The notes under the pieces are model-generated. The model did not search any database and was not told the origin of the DNA. It saw only the letters and a program-made list of their open reading frames with translations. Positions 51,642-60,896 of a stretch of 64,000 bases of DNA are shown one piece after another. The position numbers and the translations under genes are program-made. This stretch comes from Peptoniphilus stercorisuis. GTDB taxonomy: Bacteria; Bacillota; Clostridia; Tissierellales; Peptoniphilaceae. The DNA is taken from assembly GCF_017874395.1 (NCBI RefSeq), contig NZ_JAGGLJ010000001.1:62001-126000 (forward strand). The letters are read 5' to 3'. Every line of letters starts with the position of its first letter. Position 1 is the first letter of the stretch.

Positions 51642-53246
51642 TTATAAATCAGTTCCTTCTTCCATGATTTTATTTGATATCCAACCATGAAAAACTTCTC
51701 CTGTATTTACATTTTTAGCTGCAACTTTACACCAAATTCTCTCTTCACCTTCAATTTTAGTTTCTTGTACATATAGGTCTGAATCTGTTGGAAGCACTAC
51801 TATTATATCTGAATCAATACTAGGACTTACTCTTAGATTTCCCTTTGAAGCTCGAACTTTTTGGTAGGTGTTTAGTAAGTTTTCAGCTTTTTTTGTAATT
51901 TTAGCTCTGGATTTATCAGTTTCAAAACCTTCTTCTATAGAGTCATTTAGTTTTTCTTCAAGTGATTTTTCTTCAAGTGAATTTTTTAAGATCATATCTC
52001 TTAAATTAATTGCATTTGCAGATTCTGGAACTACTTTTAAATAGTCATTTACTATTTTCAAAGCTGTGTTTTTATCAGAAGCTTTAAGTTTTGTCTTAGC
52101 TTTTTGAAGTATTATATTTTCAAGTTCTGATATTTTATCCTGAGAATTAGAAAAGTTAATAGTATCTTCTGGTATTACTTCTTTGAAACTTTTAACTGAT
52201 GCTAAATATTCGCTTTTTAATATTAAGTCATTTCCTCTTTCATAGGATCTTTGTGATTCTAGAAGTTTTTTAGTATCTTCAATTTCAGAATTTATATCTT
52301 TTTTATTATTATTTTCTTTAACATCATTATAAAGAACAAGTGCATCTTCGTATTTTCCTGATGCAACATAGGCTCTTGCATCTTCTAGTTGATGTGTTGT
52401 TTTTAATTTTATAAAAAACTTAAATGCAAAAATTCCAGCAAATAATAATGCAAAAATTACTAATACTGTTACCAAAACCTTTAAAAATATTTTTAAACTA
52501 GATTTTTGTTTTACGGGAACAATATCTATAGGATTTACTCTTTTTTCTTCTAACTCTTCTGCCTCTGGAGCTATTTTTGTAAGTTGAGTTTGAGTTAGAT
52601 TACTTGTGAGAATATCCTTTTTCTCCTCATCATATTCTAAAGAACCAGAAAGTGTATTTAAAAGTTTAAGATTAATAAGTGGCTCTGTTAAATTATTTAA
52701 AACAAAGTTTTTATTTCTTTTACAGTTGATACATTCTTGTGACTCTTTTTCGTTTATAGCACCACATACGCATCTCCAACCGTCGATTAAATTTTCACCA
52801 TAGGTTAAAATCTCAGGTCCAAGGATGGATTCTATTTTTTCTTGTTTTTTGTCAGGTATTATAGGAAGTGTAAATTCTTTTTCAGAAGAATTATTATATT
52901 CTCTAGCTCTACCATCAACAAAAGTTATATTTTTTATATAAATTTCTATTTTTCTTGCTGTATTAAACCTCTCATCTATTACAAAAGGCTCTATATAGTA
53001 AACTGTATGTGGTTGAATATTCAGATTTTTGCTGTAGTAAAAAAATTCGCTTCCATTAAAGAGATAACTATCATTTTCGTCTTTGAATACTATACTAAAG
53101 GTAATATCTGTAATTGATTTATCATCTACATTTAAAATATCAATTGCAAGTTTTAAATCTCTTGTAATTTCAGCTCTTATGATTTGAATTTTATCTTTTG
53201 GATTTAATTTTACTACAGTGGGGAGTGTTTGAAAATCTGAGTTCAT
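51642..53246 (-). CDS. Zinc-ribbon/TM/SH3-like modular protein
   Basis: A 534-residue single-anchor protein. Order: N-terminal beta-rich domain (about 1-145), a CxC...CxxC zinc ribbon (WRCVCGAINEKESQECINCKRN, about 155-178), one membrane helix (about 253-275), a helical repeat part (about 285-420) with YVASGKYEDALVLYNDV and TPR-like spacing, and an SH3_3-like domain at the end (NLRVSPSIDSDIIVVLPTDSDLYVQ ... KVAAKNVNTG...GWISN). Inside-out order suggests a cytosolic zinc ribbon and a wall-side SH3 domain. No known family name is certain. GGGGGAATTTTAA precedes the ATG. Confidence 0.7.
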   Translation of the reverse strand: MNSDFQTLPTVVKLNPKDKIQIIRAEITRDLKLAIDILNVDDKSITDITFSIVFKDENDSYLFNGSEFFYYSKNLNIQPHTVYYIEPFVIDERFNTARKIEIYIKNITFVDGRAREYNNSSEKEFTLPIIPDKKQEKIESILGPEILTYGENLIDGWRCVCGAINEKESQECINCKRNKNFVLNNLTEPLINLKLLNTLSGSLEYDEEKKDILTSNLTQTQLTKIAPEAEELEEKRVNPIDIVPVKQKSSLKIFLKVLVTVLVIFALLFAGIFAFKFFIKLKTTHQLEDARAYVASGKYEDALVLYNDVKENNNKKDINSEIEDTKKLLESQRSYERGNDLILKSEYLASVKSFKEVIPEDTINFSNSQDKISELENIILQKAKTKLKASDKNTALKIVNDYLKVVPESANAINLRDMILKNSLEEKSLEEKLNDSIEEGFETDKSRAKITKKAENLLNTYQKVRASKGNLRVSPSIDSDIIVVLPTDSDLYVQETKIEGEERIWCKVAAKNVNTGEVFHGWISNKIMEEGTDL

Positions 53247-53543
53247 TTAAAATTCCCCCTTCATAGGTATTATTTCTAATTATATTATAAAAAAAATGCA
53301 AATTCAATAAATCAGCCTCTTTGTCACTATATTGTATCCATTGTAAGCATTTGTTTAAATTTTGAATAAAAAGATTAAAATATAAAAATTAATCAATAGA
53401 ATTCATTATAAAAGATAAAAAAATCTATACTTATTTTGTCTAAATGAGTTTAAAGGGTATACTATATATGGTATATTTATATAAGTGGAAAAAAGGAAAT
53501 AACTAAATATAGTTTAAATATAGTTTGTATAGGAGAATGTAAA
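53247..53543 (+). promoter_or_regulatory. nrdA upstream region with NrdR-like boxes
   Basis: Two partial matches to the NrdR box ACACTATATATAGTGT: ATACTATATATGGTAT at 53459-53474 (13 of 16) and TAACTAAATATAGTTT at 53500-53515 (12 of 16), 41 bases apart start to start. That is near four helical turns. The rest of the 297-base gap is AT-rich and shows no ORF. Confidence 0.45.
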
Positions 53544-56072
53544 GTGAAGATTAGAAAAAGAAGTGGCGAAGAGAAGGAATTTGAAATTTCCAAAATTGAA
53601 AGAGCTATGAAAAAGGCATTTATTAGTGTTGGAAAACCAATAGATGAAGAAAAAATAAAGGAAATGGCAAAAAGTGTAGAGGAGAAAATTCATAATAATT
53701 TTCCAAAGGGCCATGAGATAAATGTAGAGGAAATTCAGGATTTAGTAGAAATTACACTTCTTGAAAATAACTATTATACAGTTGTGAAGTCATATATTTT
53801 ATATAGAGCCTCTCATCATATGATGAGAAAAACTATTGAAGATTTTTCAGATTATTTTAAGGATTTAAATATTATTGAGATTATGAAAAATATTCAAGAA
53901 GATTACAAAGAAGATGCCTATAATCTGTCTTTTTTATATTCTAAATTTTCTTCCTTTGCAAAGGAAAATATGAATGAAGAAGAGTATTTAAATATTTTAA
54001 TAAAAGCTGCAAGTGAACTTACATCAAAGGAAGCTCCAAAGTGGGAGTTTATTGCTGCAAGATTTTTATCTTATAAAATAAAAATGTCTATTGAATCTAT
54101 TACTAATAGACTTGAGATTTTTACTTTTAGAGATAAGATAAAGTATTTAACTGATGAAAATTTATATGGAAGTTATATTTTAGAGAATTATTCAAGTAGT
54201 GATATAGATGAGCTTGAAGATTATTTAGATGAAAGTAGAAATAATCTATTTAATTATAGTGGTCTTGATCTTGTGATGAAAAGATACTTAATAAAAAATC
54301 ACAATGGAGAAGTTCTTGAGTCTGTTCAAGAGATGTTTATGGGAATTGCAATGCATCTTGCAATACCAGAGGGTGATAATAAAATTATCTGGGCTAAAAA
54401 AATCTATGATATTTTAAGTAATTTAAAAGTTACAATGGCAACTCCAACTATGTCAAATGCTAGAAAGCCCTATCACCAATTGTCCTCTTGTTTTATAGAT
54501 ACTGTGCCTGATAGTTTAGATGGAATATATAGATCTATTACAAATTTTGCTCAAGTTTCAAAACATGGTGGTGGAATGGGACTTTATTTTGGAAAAGTTC
54601 GTGCAATGGGTTCAGATATTCGTGGATTTAAAGGTGTTGCAGGGGGAGTTTCAAGATGGATCAAACTTGCAAATGATACAGCTGTTGCAGTAGATCAACT
54701 AGGAGTAAGACAGGGAGCTGTTGCTGTTTATTTAGATATTTGGCATAAGGATATTGCAGAATTTTTACAACTTAAGACAAATAATGGAGACGACAGAATG
54801 AAGGCTCATGATGTTTTTCCAGGAATTTGTGTACCAAATTATTTTTGGAAACTTGCTGATGAAGATATAGATGCAAATTGGTATATGATGTGCCCTCATG
54901 AAATAGAATCTGTAAAAGGATATTGTCTTGAGGATTCTTATGGGGAAGAATGGCTTGAAAAATATCTAGACTGTGTAGATGATGATAGAATTGAAAAAAG
55001 AGTAATTTCAGTAAAAGATATGGTTCGTCTTATTATTAAATCTTGTGTTGAAACTGGAACTCCTTTTATATTTAATCGTGATATTGTAAATGAAGCAAAT
55101 CCAAATGCACATAAGGGAATGATTTACTGTTCAAATTTATGTACAGAGATTGCTCAAAATATGAGTGCAATAGAACTTGCAAAAAGAGAAATAAAAATAA
55201 TTGATGGAGAAGAAATAGTTGTAGAAAGTACAAAGGCTGGAGATTTTGTAGTTTGTAATCTTGCATCACTTGTACTTGGAAATATTGATGTAAATAATAA
55301 TGAAGAACTTGAAGAAATAATAAATACTGTAGTTCGTGCACTTGATAATGTAATAGATCTTAACTATTATCCAATACCTTATGCAAAAATCACAAATAAA
55401 AAATACAGATCAATTGGACTTGGAACAAGTGGATATCATCACTGTCTTGTAAAAAATAATATTAGTTTTGAAAGTGAGGAGCATTTTGACTTTGCAGATA
55501 AACTATATGAAAATATAAATTATTATACAATAAAGGCAAGTTGTAATATTGCAAAGGAAAAGGGACATTATGATTATTTTGAAGGATCAAAATGGCAAAG
55601 TGGAGAATATTTTGAATATAGAGATTATAATTCAGATAGATGGGAAAAATTAAAATCTGAAGTTCAAAAATTTGGAATAAGAAATGCTTATTTAATGGCA
55701 ATAGCTCCAACAGGCTCAACTTCTATTATTGCAGGAACAACTGCTGCGGTAGATCCTGTAATGAAGAGATACTTCCTTGAGGAGAAAAAGGGACAAATTG
55801 TGCCAAGAGTTGCACCAGGGCTTAATCCAAAAACATTTTGGCTATATGAAAATGCTCACGAAATAGATCAAAACTATGTAGTAAAAGCTGCAGGAATTCG
55901 TCAAAGACATATAGATCAATCACAATCACTAAATTTATATATAACTACTGAATATACAATGAGTAGAATTTTGGGATTATATATTAATGCTTACAAAGAA
56001 GGGGTAAAAACTATTTATTATGTAAGAGGTAAATCTCTTGAGGTAGAAGATTGTGATAGTTGTTCAGCATAA
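53544..56072 (+). CDS. nrdA: Ribonucleoside-diphosphate reductase, large subunit (class I)
   Basis: An 842-residue alpha chain. N-terminal ATP-cone (about 1-95, KIRKRSGEEKEFEISKIERAMKKAF) for allosteric control, then catalytic barrel with YHQLSSCFIDTVPDSLDGIYRS, GGGMGLYFGKVRAMGSDIRGFKG, CSNLCTEIAQ (N-C-E catalytic set), LNYYPIP, MAIAPTGSTSIIAG and the C-terminal EDCDSCSA thiol pair. GTG start with AGGAGAATGTAAA ahead. Co-transcribed with the small subunit 9 bases on. Reduces NDP to dNDP aerobically or in low oxygen; no nrdR in the window. Confidence 0.97.
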   Translation: MKIRKRSGEEKEFEISKIERAMKKAFISVGKPIDEEKIKEMAKSVEEKIHNNFPKGHEINVEEIQDLVEITLLENNYYTVVKSYILYRASHHMMRKTIEDFSDYFKDLNIIEIMKNIQEDYKEDAYNLSFLYSKFSSFAKENMNEEEYLNILIKAASELTSKEAPKWEFIAARFLSYKIKMSIESITNRLEIFTFRDKIKYLTDENLYGSYILENYSSSDIDELEDYLDESRNNLFNYSGLDLVMKRYLIKNHNGEVLESVQEMFMGIAMHLAIPEGDNKIIWAKKIYDILSNLKVTMATPTMSNARKPYHQLSSCFIDTVPDSLDGIYRSITNFAQVSKHGGGMGLYFGKVRAMGSDIRGFKGVAGGVSRWIKLANDTAVAVDQLGVRQGAVAVYLDIWHKDIAEFLQLKTNNGDDRMKAHDVFPGICVPNYFWKLADEDIDANWYMMCPHEIESVKGYCLEDSYGEEWLEKYLDCVDDDRIEKRVISVKDMVRLIIKSCVETGTPFIFNRDIVNEANPNAHKGMIYCSNLCTEIAQNMSAIELAKREIKIIDGEEIVVESTKAGDFVVCNLASLVLGNIDVNNNEELEEIINTVVRALDNVIDLNYYPIPYAKITNKKYRSIGLGTSGYHHCLVKNNISFESEEHFDFADKLYENINYYTIKASCNIAKEKGHYDYFEGSKWQSGEYFEYRDYNSDRWEKLKSEVQKFGIRNAYLMAIAPTGSTSIIAGTTAAVDPVMKRYFLEEKKGQIVPRVAPGLNPKTFWLYENAHEIDQNYVVKAAGIRQRHIDQSQSLNLYITTEYTMSRILGLYINAYKEGVKTIYYVRGKSLEVEDCDSCSA

Positions 56073-56081
56073 GGAGGAATA

Positions 56082-57125
56082 ATGAAAGAATTAAAGAGAA
56101 AAGCTCTATTTAACGAACATGGAGATATTGAGCTAAGTAAACGTAGAATGATAAATGGAAATACTACAAACTTAAATGATTTTAACAATATGAAATATAG
56201 TTGGGTAAGTGATTGGTATCGTCAAGCTATGAATAACTTTTGGATACCAGAAGAAATAAATTTATCTCAAGATATAAAAGATTATAGAAATCTTGATGAG
56301 CATGAAAAAAGAGCCTATGATAAAACTCTGTCTTTTTTAGTTTTTCTAGACTCGCTACAAACTGCAAATCTTCCAAATCTAGCTGAGTATATTACAGCAA
56401 ATGAAGTAAATCTATGTCTTACAATACAAGCCTATCAAGAAGCTATACACTCACAAAGTTATGGATATATACTAGATACAATATGTTCTCCAGAAGAGAG
56501 AAGTAAAATATTATATCTATGGAAAGACGATCCACTTCTTCTTGAACGCAATAAGTTTATAGGAGATCAATATAATGACTTTTATAATAATAGAACTTCT
56601 TATAATCTTGTGAAAACAGCAGTTGCAAATTATGTATTAGAAGGAATTTATTTTTATTCAGGATTTATGTTTTTCTATTCTCTAGGAAGAATTGGAAAAA
56701 TGCCAGGAACAGTTCAAGAAATTAGATATATAAATCGTGATGAAAACACACATTTATGGCTATTTAGATCTATTATACTAGAGCTTAAAAAAGAAGAACC
56801 TCAACTTTTTACAAGTGAAAATATTGAAACTTTTAGAAATATGATAAAACAAGGTGTAGAAGAAGAAATAAAATGGGCAAATTATGTTATTGGAGACAAT
56901 ATTAAAGGTTTGACAATGGAAATGGTAGAAGGATATTTAAAATATTTAGGAAATCTTAGATGTAGAGGACTTGGATTTGAAATGCTATATGAAGGATTTG
57001 AAAAAGAGCCAAGTTCAATGACTTGGGTAAGAGAATACTCAGATCCAAATGCAATTAAAACAGACTTTTTTGAAGCAAAAGTATCTGCTTATTCTAAATC
57101 AAGTGTAATAGAAGATGACCTATAA
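56082..57125 (+). CDS. nrdB: Ribonucleoside-diphosphate reductase, small subunit (class I)
   Basis: A 347-residue diiron beta chain. First metal set in LVFLDSLQTANL (Asp), TANEVNLCLTI and QEAIHSQSYGYIL (Glu, His and the radical Tyr in E-A-I-H-S-Q-S-Y). Second set in VLEGIYFYSGF and RDENTHLWLF (Glu, Glu-x-x-His). So the tyrosyl-radical site is intact. ATG follows AAGGAGGAATA. Partner of the upstream alpha chain; no NrdI or NrdH gene is adjacent. Confidence 0.96.
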   Translation: MKELKRKALFNEHGDIELSKRRMINGNTTNLNDFNNMKYSWVSDWYRQAMNNFWIPEEINLSQDIKDYRNLDEHEKRAYDKTLSFLVFLDSLQTANLPNLAEYITANEVNLCLTIQAYQEAIHSQSYGYILDTICSPEERSKILYLWKDDPLLLERNKFIGDQYNDFYNNRTSYNLVKTAVANYVLEGIYFYSGFMFFYSLGRIGKMPGTVQEIRYINRDENTHLWLFRSIILELKKEEPQLFTSENIETFRNMIKQGVEEEIKWANYVIGDNIKGLTMEMVEGYLKYLGNLRCRGLGFEMLYEGFEKEPSSMTWVREYSDPNAIKTDFFEAKVSAYSKSSVIEDDL

Positions 57126-57166
57126 GAAAAATAGGGTAAGCTATAATTAAGAAAAGAGGTGTCTTT

Positions 57167-58108
57167 ATGAAAGTTGCATTTTTAGGAAGTGTAGAAGAAA
57201 GTTTTGTAGAATATGTGCAGGAATTAGGATATGAAACTGAAAAAATTTCAAAAGAAGATATAGGAAATAATAATTATAGTAGAGACTTTGAAATATTATG
57301 TGGATCAATGTTATTTGAGAGAATGGATCTTAGAGAATTTGAAAATTTAAAATATATATTTTTATATTCTCAGGGAATTGACTATTTACCCCTTGATTAT
57401 ATTAAAGAAAAAGAAATTATACTTTGCAACAATAAGGGAGCATATGCAGAGCCAATAGGTGAATTTATCGTATATTCACTTCTTGCAATGGAAAAATATG
57501 CAAGGACAAATATAGAAAATCAACAAAATAAAATTTGGAAAAGACGAGCAATTACAGGAAATTTATACAATAAAAAAGCAGTGTTTTTAGGCACTGGAGA
57601 TATTGCACAAGAAGCAGCAAAAAGACTATCAGGATTTGATCTTGAAATAATCGGATATAATACAAATGGACGAGATGTAGAGTATTTTAATAAATGTGTA
57701 AATTTAGAAAATTTAAATAGTGAATTAAATACTGCAGACTATGTAGTCCTTGTACTTCCATCAACAGAAAAGACAAAGTATTTTGTAAATGAAGACTTAA
57801 TAAAAGAATTTAAAGATGGTGCGAAATTTATAAATATATCTCGTGGAGATGTAGTAGATGAAAAAGCACTTATTAAATATTTGGAAAAGGGAAAAATTGC
57901 ATCAGCTGCACTAGATGTCTTTGAAGAAGAACCACTTAGTGAAGAAAGCCCACTTTGGGATATGGAAAATGTATATATTACACCACATATTTCAGGAACA
58001 GCAGAGGACAATTATGAAAGATTTGTAAGATGTGCAAGAAAAAATCTTGAAAACTTAAAAGAAAATAAAGAATTAATTAATATTGTTGATTTAGATAGAA
58101 AATACTAA
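57167..58108 (+). CDS. D-isomer-specific 2-hydroxyacid dehydrogenase
   Basis: A 313-residue NAD-dependent dehydrogenase. Rossmann part with AVFLGTGDIAQEAAKRLSGF (GxGxxA-like), then VLVLPSTEKTKYFVNEDLI, FINISRGDVVDEKAL (active Arg), ALDVFEEEPLSEESPLWDMENVYITPHISGTAE (Glu and His). It reduces a 2-keto acid or the reverse. ATG follows AAGAGGTGTCTTT. Its 3' end overlaps the convergent GNAT gene by 18 bases. Confidence 0.92.
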   Translation: MKVAFLGSVEESFVEYVQELGYETEKISKEDIGNNNYSRDFEILCGSMLFERMDLREFENLKYIFLYSQGIDYLPLDYIKEKEIILCNNKGAYAEPIGEFIVYSLLAMEKYARTNIENQQNKIWKRRAITGNLYNKKAVFLGTGDIAQEAAKRLSGFDLEIIGYNTNGRDVEYFNKCVNLENLNSELNTADYVVLVLPSTEKTKYFVNEDLIKEFKDGAKFINISRGDVVDEKALIKYLEKGKIASAALDVFEEEPLSEESPLWDMENVYITPHISGTAEDNYERFVRCARKNLENLKENKELINIVDLDRKY

Positions 58109-58606
58109 AATAAGAAAAAGATGGCTCAGCCATCTTTTTTTATTTATAAATGAAGTTTCATATTTTTTTTGATATTCATTAAATCCAAAATTCTCATATA
58201 ATTTAATAGCTCTATAATTATTAGATAAAACACTTAACTCTACATATTCTAGATTTCTATTTTTAGACCAAGTTTTAACTTCTTCTAATAAAAGTTTGCC
58301 AATTCCATTAGAACGACTATTTGTATCTACAACTATATCTATAATATAGGAATAATTGTGGGGAACTATACATTTATATTCTCTTGTTTTCATCTCTTGT
58401 ACTATTACAAAGCCAAGTAAGGTATTATTTTCTTCAGCTAGGAAAATATCGTAATTATTGTCATTAATTACCATTTTTATAAAATTTTCATCTTGAGGAA
58501 CTACTTTAATGTAGTCACTTTGAAGCTCTGCCATATTTGTAAAAAGCACTTCATAAAGTCTACATATTTCTTTTAAATCTTTTAATTTACCTTTGTGAAT
58601 TTGCAT
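58091..58606 (-). CDS. GNAT family N-acetyltransferase with extended C-terminus
   Basis: A 171-residue GNAT: IDIVVDTNSRSNGIGKLLLEEVKTWSKNRNLEYVELSVLSNNYRAIKLYENFGFNEYQKKYE carries the acetyl-CoA loop RSNGIGK and end strands. A normal GNAT would end near KYETSFINK. Here the frame runs on through the shared hairpin (58115-58139) and adds about 15 residues before the TAA at 58091, inside the convergent gene. Either the stop has been lost or the transcript ends before the stop. GGAGGTATTT precedes the ATG. Substrate unknown. Confidence 0.8.
   Translation of the reverse strand: MQIHKGKLKDLKEICRLYEVLFTNMAELQSDYIKVVPQDENFIKMVINDNNYDIFLAEENNTLLGFVIVQEMKTREYKCIVPHNYSYIIDIVVDTNSRSNGIGKLLLEEVKTWSKNRNLEYVELSVLSNNYRAIKLYENFGFNEYQKKYETSFINKKRWLSHLFLILVFSI
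58115..58142. terminator. Terminator inside the GNAT 3' end
   Basis: AAAAAGATGGC / GCCATCTTTTT stem with TCA loop and T7 on the plus strand. On the minus strand it has only a short T5, and it lies within the GNAT reading frame. Confidence 0.8.
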
Positions 58607-58625
58607 AAATACCTCCTTATATAAA

Positions 58626-58654
58626 AAGAAAAGGTAGAGTTATCTACCTTAATC
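58626..58654 (-). terminator. Terminator of the aminotransferase gene
   Basis: Minus-strand AAGGTAGA / TCTACCTT hairpin, then TTTTCTTTTT. Confidence 0.75.
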
Positions 58655-58679
58655 ATTTATTAATTTCTTTGTTTGATTT

Positions 58680-59759
58680 TTAATTAAAAAAGTCTTTAAT
58701 TTTTTCTACTAATTTTCTATTGTCTTCTTTATCTAAAATACAAAATCTAAAGTATTTTTCATTAAGTCCTAAAAATGAACTACAATCTCTTATTACAAGA
58801 GCGTCTTTTAGAAGATTTTCTCTTAAGTCATTTGCAGTTTTTTCATTTAAAATTTTACAAAGTACAAAGTTTCCCTCTGATCTATAAACTTTGATATTAT
58901 CTATTTTAGATAGTTCAGAAGTTGCATAGTCTCTTTCTTCTCTTATAAAATTATAAACTGTATTTTGGTAAGATGTATCATCAAACATATATCTTCCCAT
59001 AATATCTGAAAATATTGTTATATTCCAAAGCATTGAATTTTTGTAGAAGATTTCCTTTGTCTTTTCATCTGATGTAATTCCATATCCAAGTCTTATTCCA
59101 GGACTTGCAAAAAACTTACTTACTCCTCTTGTGACAAAGAGATTTTTGTATTTTTTTGTAAGTGGAATTGAGGAATAAACTAAAGTATTAGTAAATTCTA
59201 CATAGGTTTCATCAATTAAAATTTTTGTATTTGTATTTTGAAGTATTTCTTCAATTTCTTCAACATTTAATATAGTTCCTGTTGGATTATTTGGATTTGC
59301 AAAGACGAAAAGTTCTATTTTGTTTTCATTAATATAATCTATTATTTCTTTAACATCTATTTTAAAATTCTTTTCTTCAGTAAGTTTATAGTGATGAATA
59401 GTTCCATCAAGTTTAGATAATTCATTTTCATATTCACTATAACAAGGACTTAAAAGAAGGGAATTTTTTGGACTAACTAGGCTAATATATTCTCTTAATA
59501 GTTGTGTTGTACCACTTCCTAAGAAAATATCATCAAAATTTGCATTTACATAATTAGAAATAGAGTTTTTAAGATCAATATATTCAGGATCTGGATATGT
59601 TGTTACTAAATTTAGATTTTCTTTTAGTTTTTCTAGTGCAATTTTACTTGGACCTAGGGGATTTATATTTGACGAGAAGTCACGAATATCCTCTATTTTA
59701 AAATTAAATTTTTTAGAAAGTTCAAATAAGTTGGCACCATGCTTGTCTTTTTTGACCAT
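58680..59759 (-). CDS. CobD/HisC-like PLP aminotransferase or decarboxylase
   Basis: The start is set at 59759, with AAGGAGAAATT before the ATG; an upstream start would lack a ribosome site. This gives 359 residues. The opening KHGANLFELSKKFNFKIEDIRDFSSNINPLGPS is the CobD-like (L-threonine-O-3-phosphate decarboxylase) signature, followed by FANPNNPTGTIL, ILIDETYVEF, TRGVSKFFASPGIRLGYG (PLP Lys) and RFCILDKEDN. It could make aminopropanol phosphate for cobamide or act as a histidinol-phosphate transaminase. No cobalamin genes are near. Divergent from the aldolase gene. Confidence 0.8.
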   Translation of the reverse strand: MVKKDKHGANLFELSKKFNFKIEDIRDFSSNINPLGPSKIALEKLKENLNLVTTYPDPEYIDLKNSISNYVNANFDDIFLGSGTTQLLREYISLVSPKNSLLLSPCYSEYENELSKLDGTIHHYKLTEEKNFKIDVKEIIDYINENKIELFVFANPNNPTGTILNVEEIEEILQNTNTKILIDETYVEFTNTLVYSSIPLTKKYKNLFVTRGVSKFFASPGIRLGYGITSDEKTKEIFYKNSMLWNITIFSDIMGRYMFDDTSYQNTVYNFIREERDYATSELSKIDNIKVYRSEGNFVLCKILNEKTANDLRENLLKDALVIRDCSSFLGLNEKYFRFCILDKEDNRKLVEKIKDFFN

Positions 59760-59868
59760 AATTTCTCCTTTCTTATAATAAATTCTTAAAACATTTTCAT
59801 TTACAATCGCTTTCATATATAATTATATCATTAGGTTAGATATAATTATATATATATGGAGGTGCTTT

Positions 59869-60888
59869 ATGAATATTTTTTTAAATGACTATAATGATTT
59901 ATGTCATGAAAATGTATATCAAAAAGTTAGTGAAGTTCAGGAAAAGGGAAATATAGGATATGGCTTTGACGAATATTCTGAAAAAGCAAAAAGATGTATA
60001 AAAAGAGATCTTGAAAATAAAGATGTTCAAATAGAGTTTTTAGCTGGTGGAACTATTGCAAATATTATAGCTATTTCTGCAAATTTACTTCCTTATGAGG
60101 GAGTTATTGCAGCTAAAAGTGGACATATTGTAGGTCATGAAACAGGATCTATTGAGGCAACTGGACATAAGGTTGAACTTATTGAAACAAGTGATGGAAA
60201 ATTATCTAAGGATTTACTTTTAAATAGATTAAAGGATTTTACTGATGAGTATCATATTGTTCCAAAACTTGTTTATATTTCACAGACAACGGAGCTTGGA
60301 ACTGTTTATTCTTATGAAGAGATTAAAGAAATTTATGATGTTTGTTTAGAATATGGTCTATATTTATATATAGATGGTGCTAGAATGGCAGTGGGCCTTG
60401 CAGCATCAGATATAGAAGTTTCAGATCTTTGTGATATTTGTGATATTTTCACACTTGGTGGAACAAAAAATGGTGCAATGTTTGGAGAGGCACTTGTAAT
60501 AGTAGAAGAAGAGCTTAAGCACAATTTAAGAAACTTTATGCGTCAAAGAGGATCTGTAATAGCAAAGGGATTTATTACAGGGGCACAATTCTTAGCTCTA
60601 TTTGAAGATGGACTTTATTATGAGCTTGGAAAAAAAGCTAATGATATGAGTATAAAACTTGCAGAAGAACTTGAAAAAATAAATATTAAATTTAATCAAG
60701 AACCTGTAAGTAATCAAATTTTTATAGAAATGCCTATAGAAAAAATTAAGCCTTTAGAAGAAAATAATGCCTTTGAAATTCAACCTCTAAGTGATAGTGA
60801 AAAAGTACTTAGATTTGTAACAAGTTATAGGACAAATGAAGAGGAAATAAATGGACTTATTTCTGATTTAAAAGCATTGGAGGATTAG
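59869..60888 (+). CDS. Low-specificity L-threonine aldolase family enzyme
   Basis: A 339-residue PLP enzyme. DYNDLCHENVYQKVSEVQEKGNIGYGFDEYSEKAKRCIKRDL, FLAGGTIANIIAISANLLPYEG, GHETGSIEATGHKVEL, LYIDGARMAVGLAA and IFTLGGTKNGAMFGEALVI (Lys) are the marks of the aldolase/beta-eliminating lyase fold, which splits threonine to glycine and acetaldehyde. ATG follows ATGGAGGTGCTTT. ParA follows 8 bases on. Together with the CobD-like gene it is divergent from, it forms an amino-acid-linked PLP pair. Confidence 0.88.
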   Translation: MNIFLNDYNDLCHENVYQKVSEVQEKGNIGYGFDEYSEKAKRCIKRDLENKDVQIEFLAGGTIANIIAISANLLPYEGVIAAKSGHIVGHETGSIEATGHKVELIETSDGKLSKDLLLNRLKDFTDEYHIVPKLVYISQTTELGTVYSYEEIKEIYDVCLEYGLYLYIDGARMAVGLAASDIEVSDLCDICDIFTLGGTKNGAMFGEALVIVEEELKHNLRNFMRQRGSVIAKGFITGAQFLALFEDGLYYELGKKANDMSIKLAEELEKINIKFNQEPVSNQIFIEMPIEKIKPLEENNAFEIQPLSDSEKVLRFVTSYRTNEEEINGLISDLKALED

Positions 60889-60896
60889 TTTAGAAG

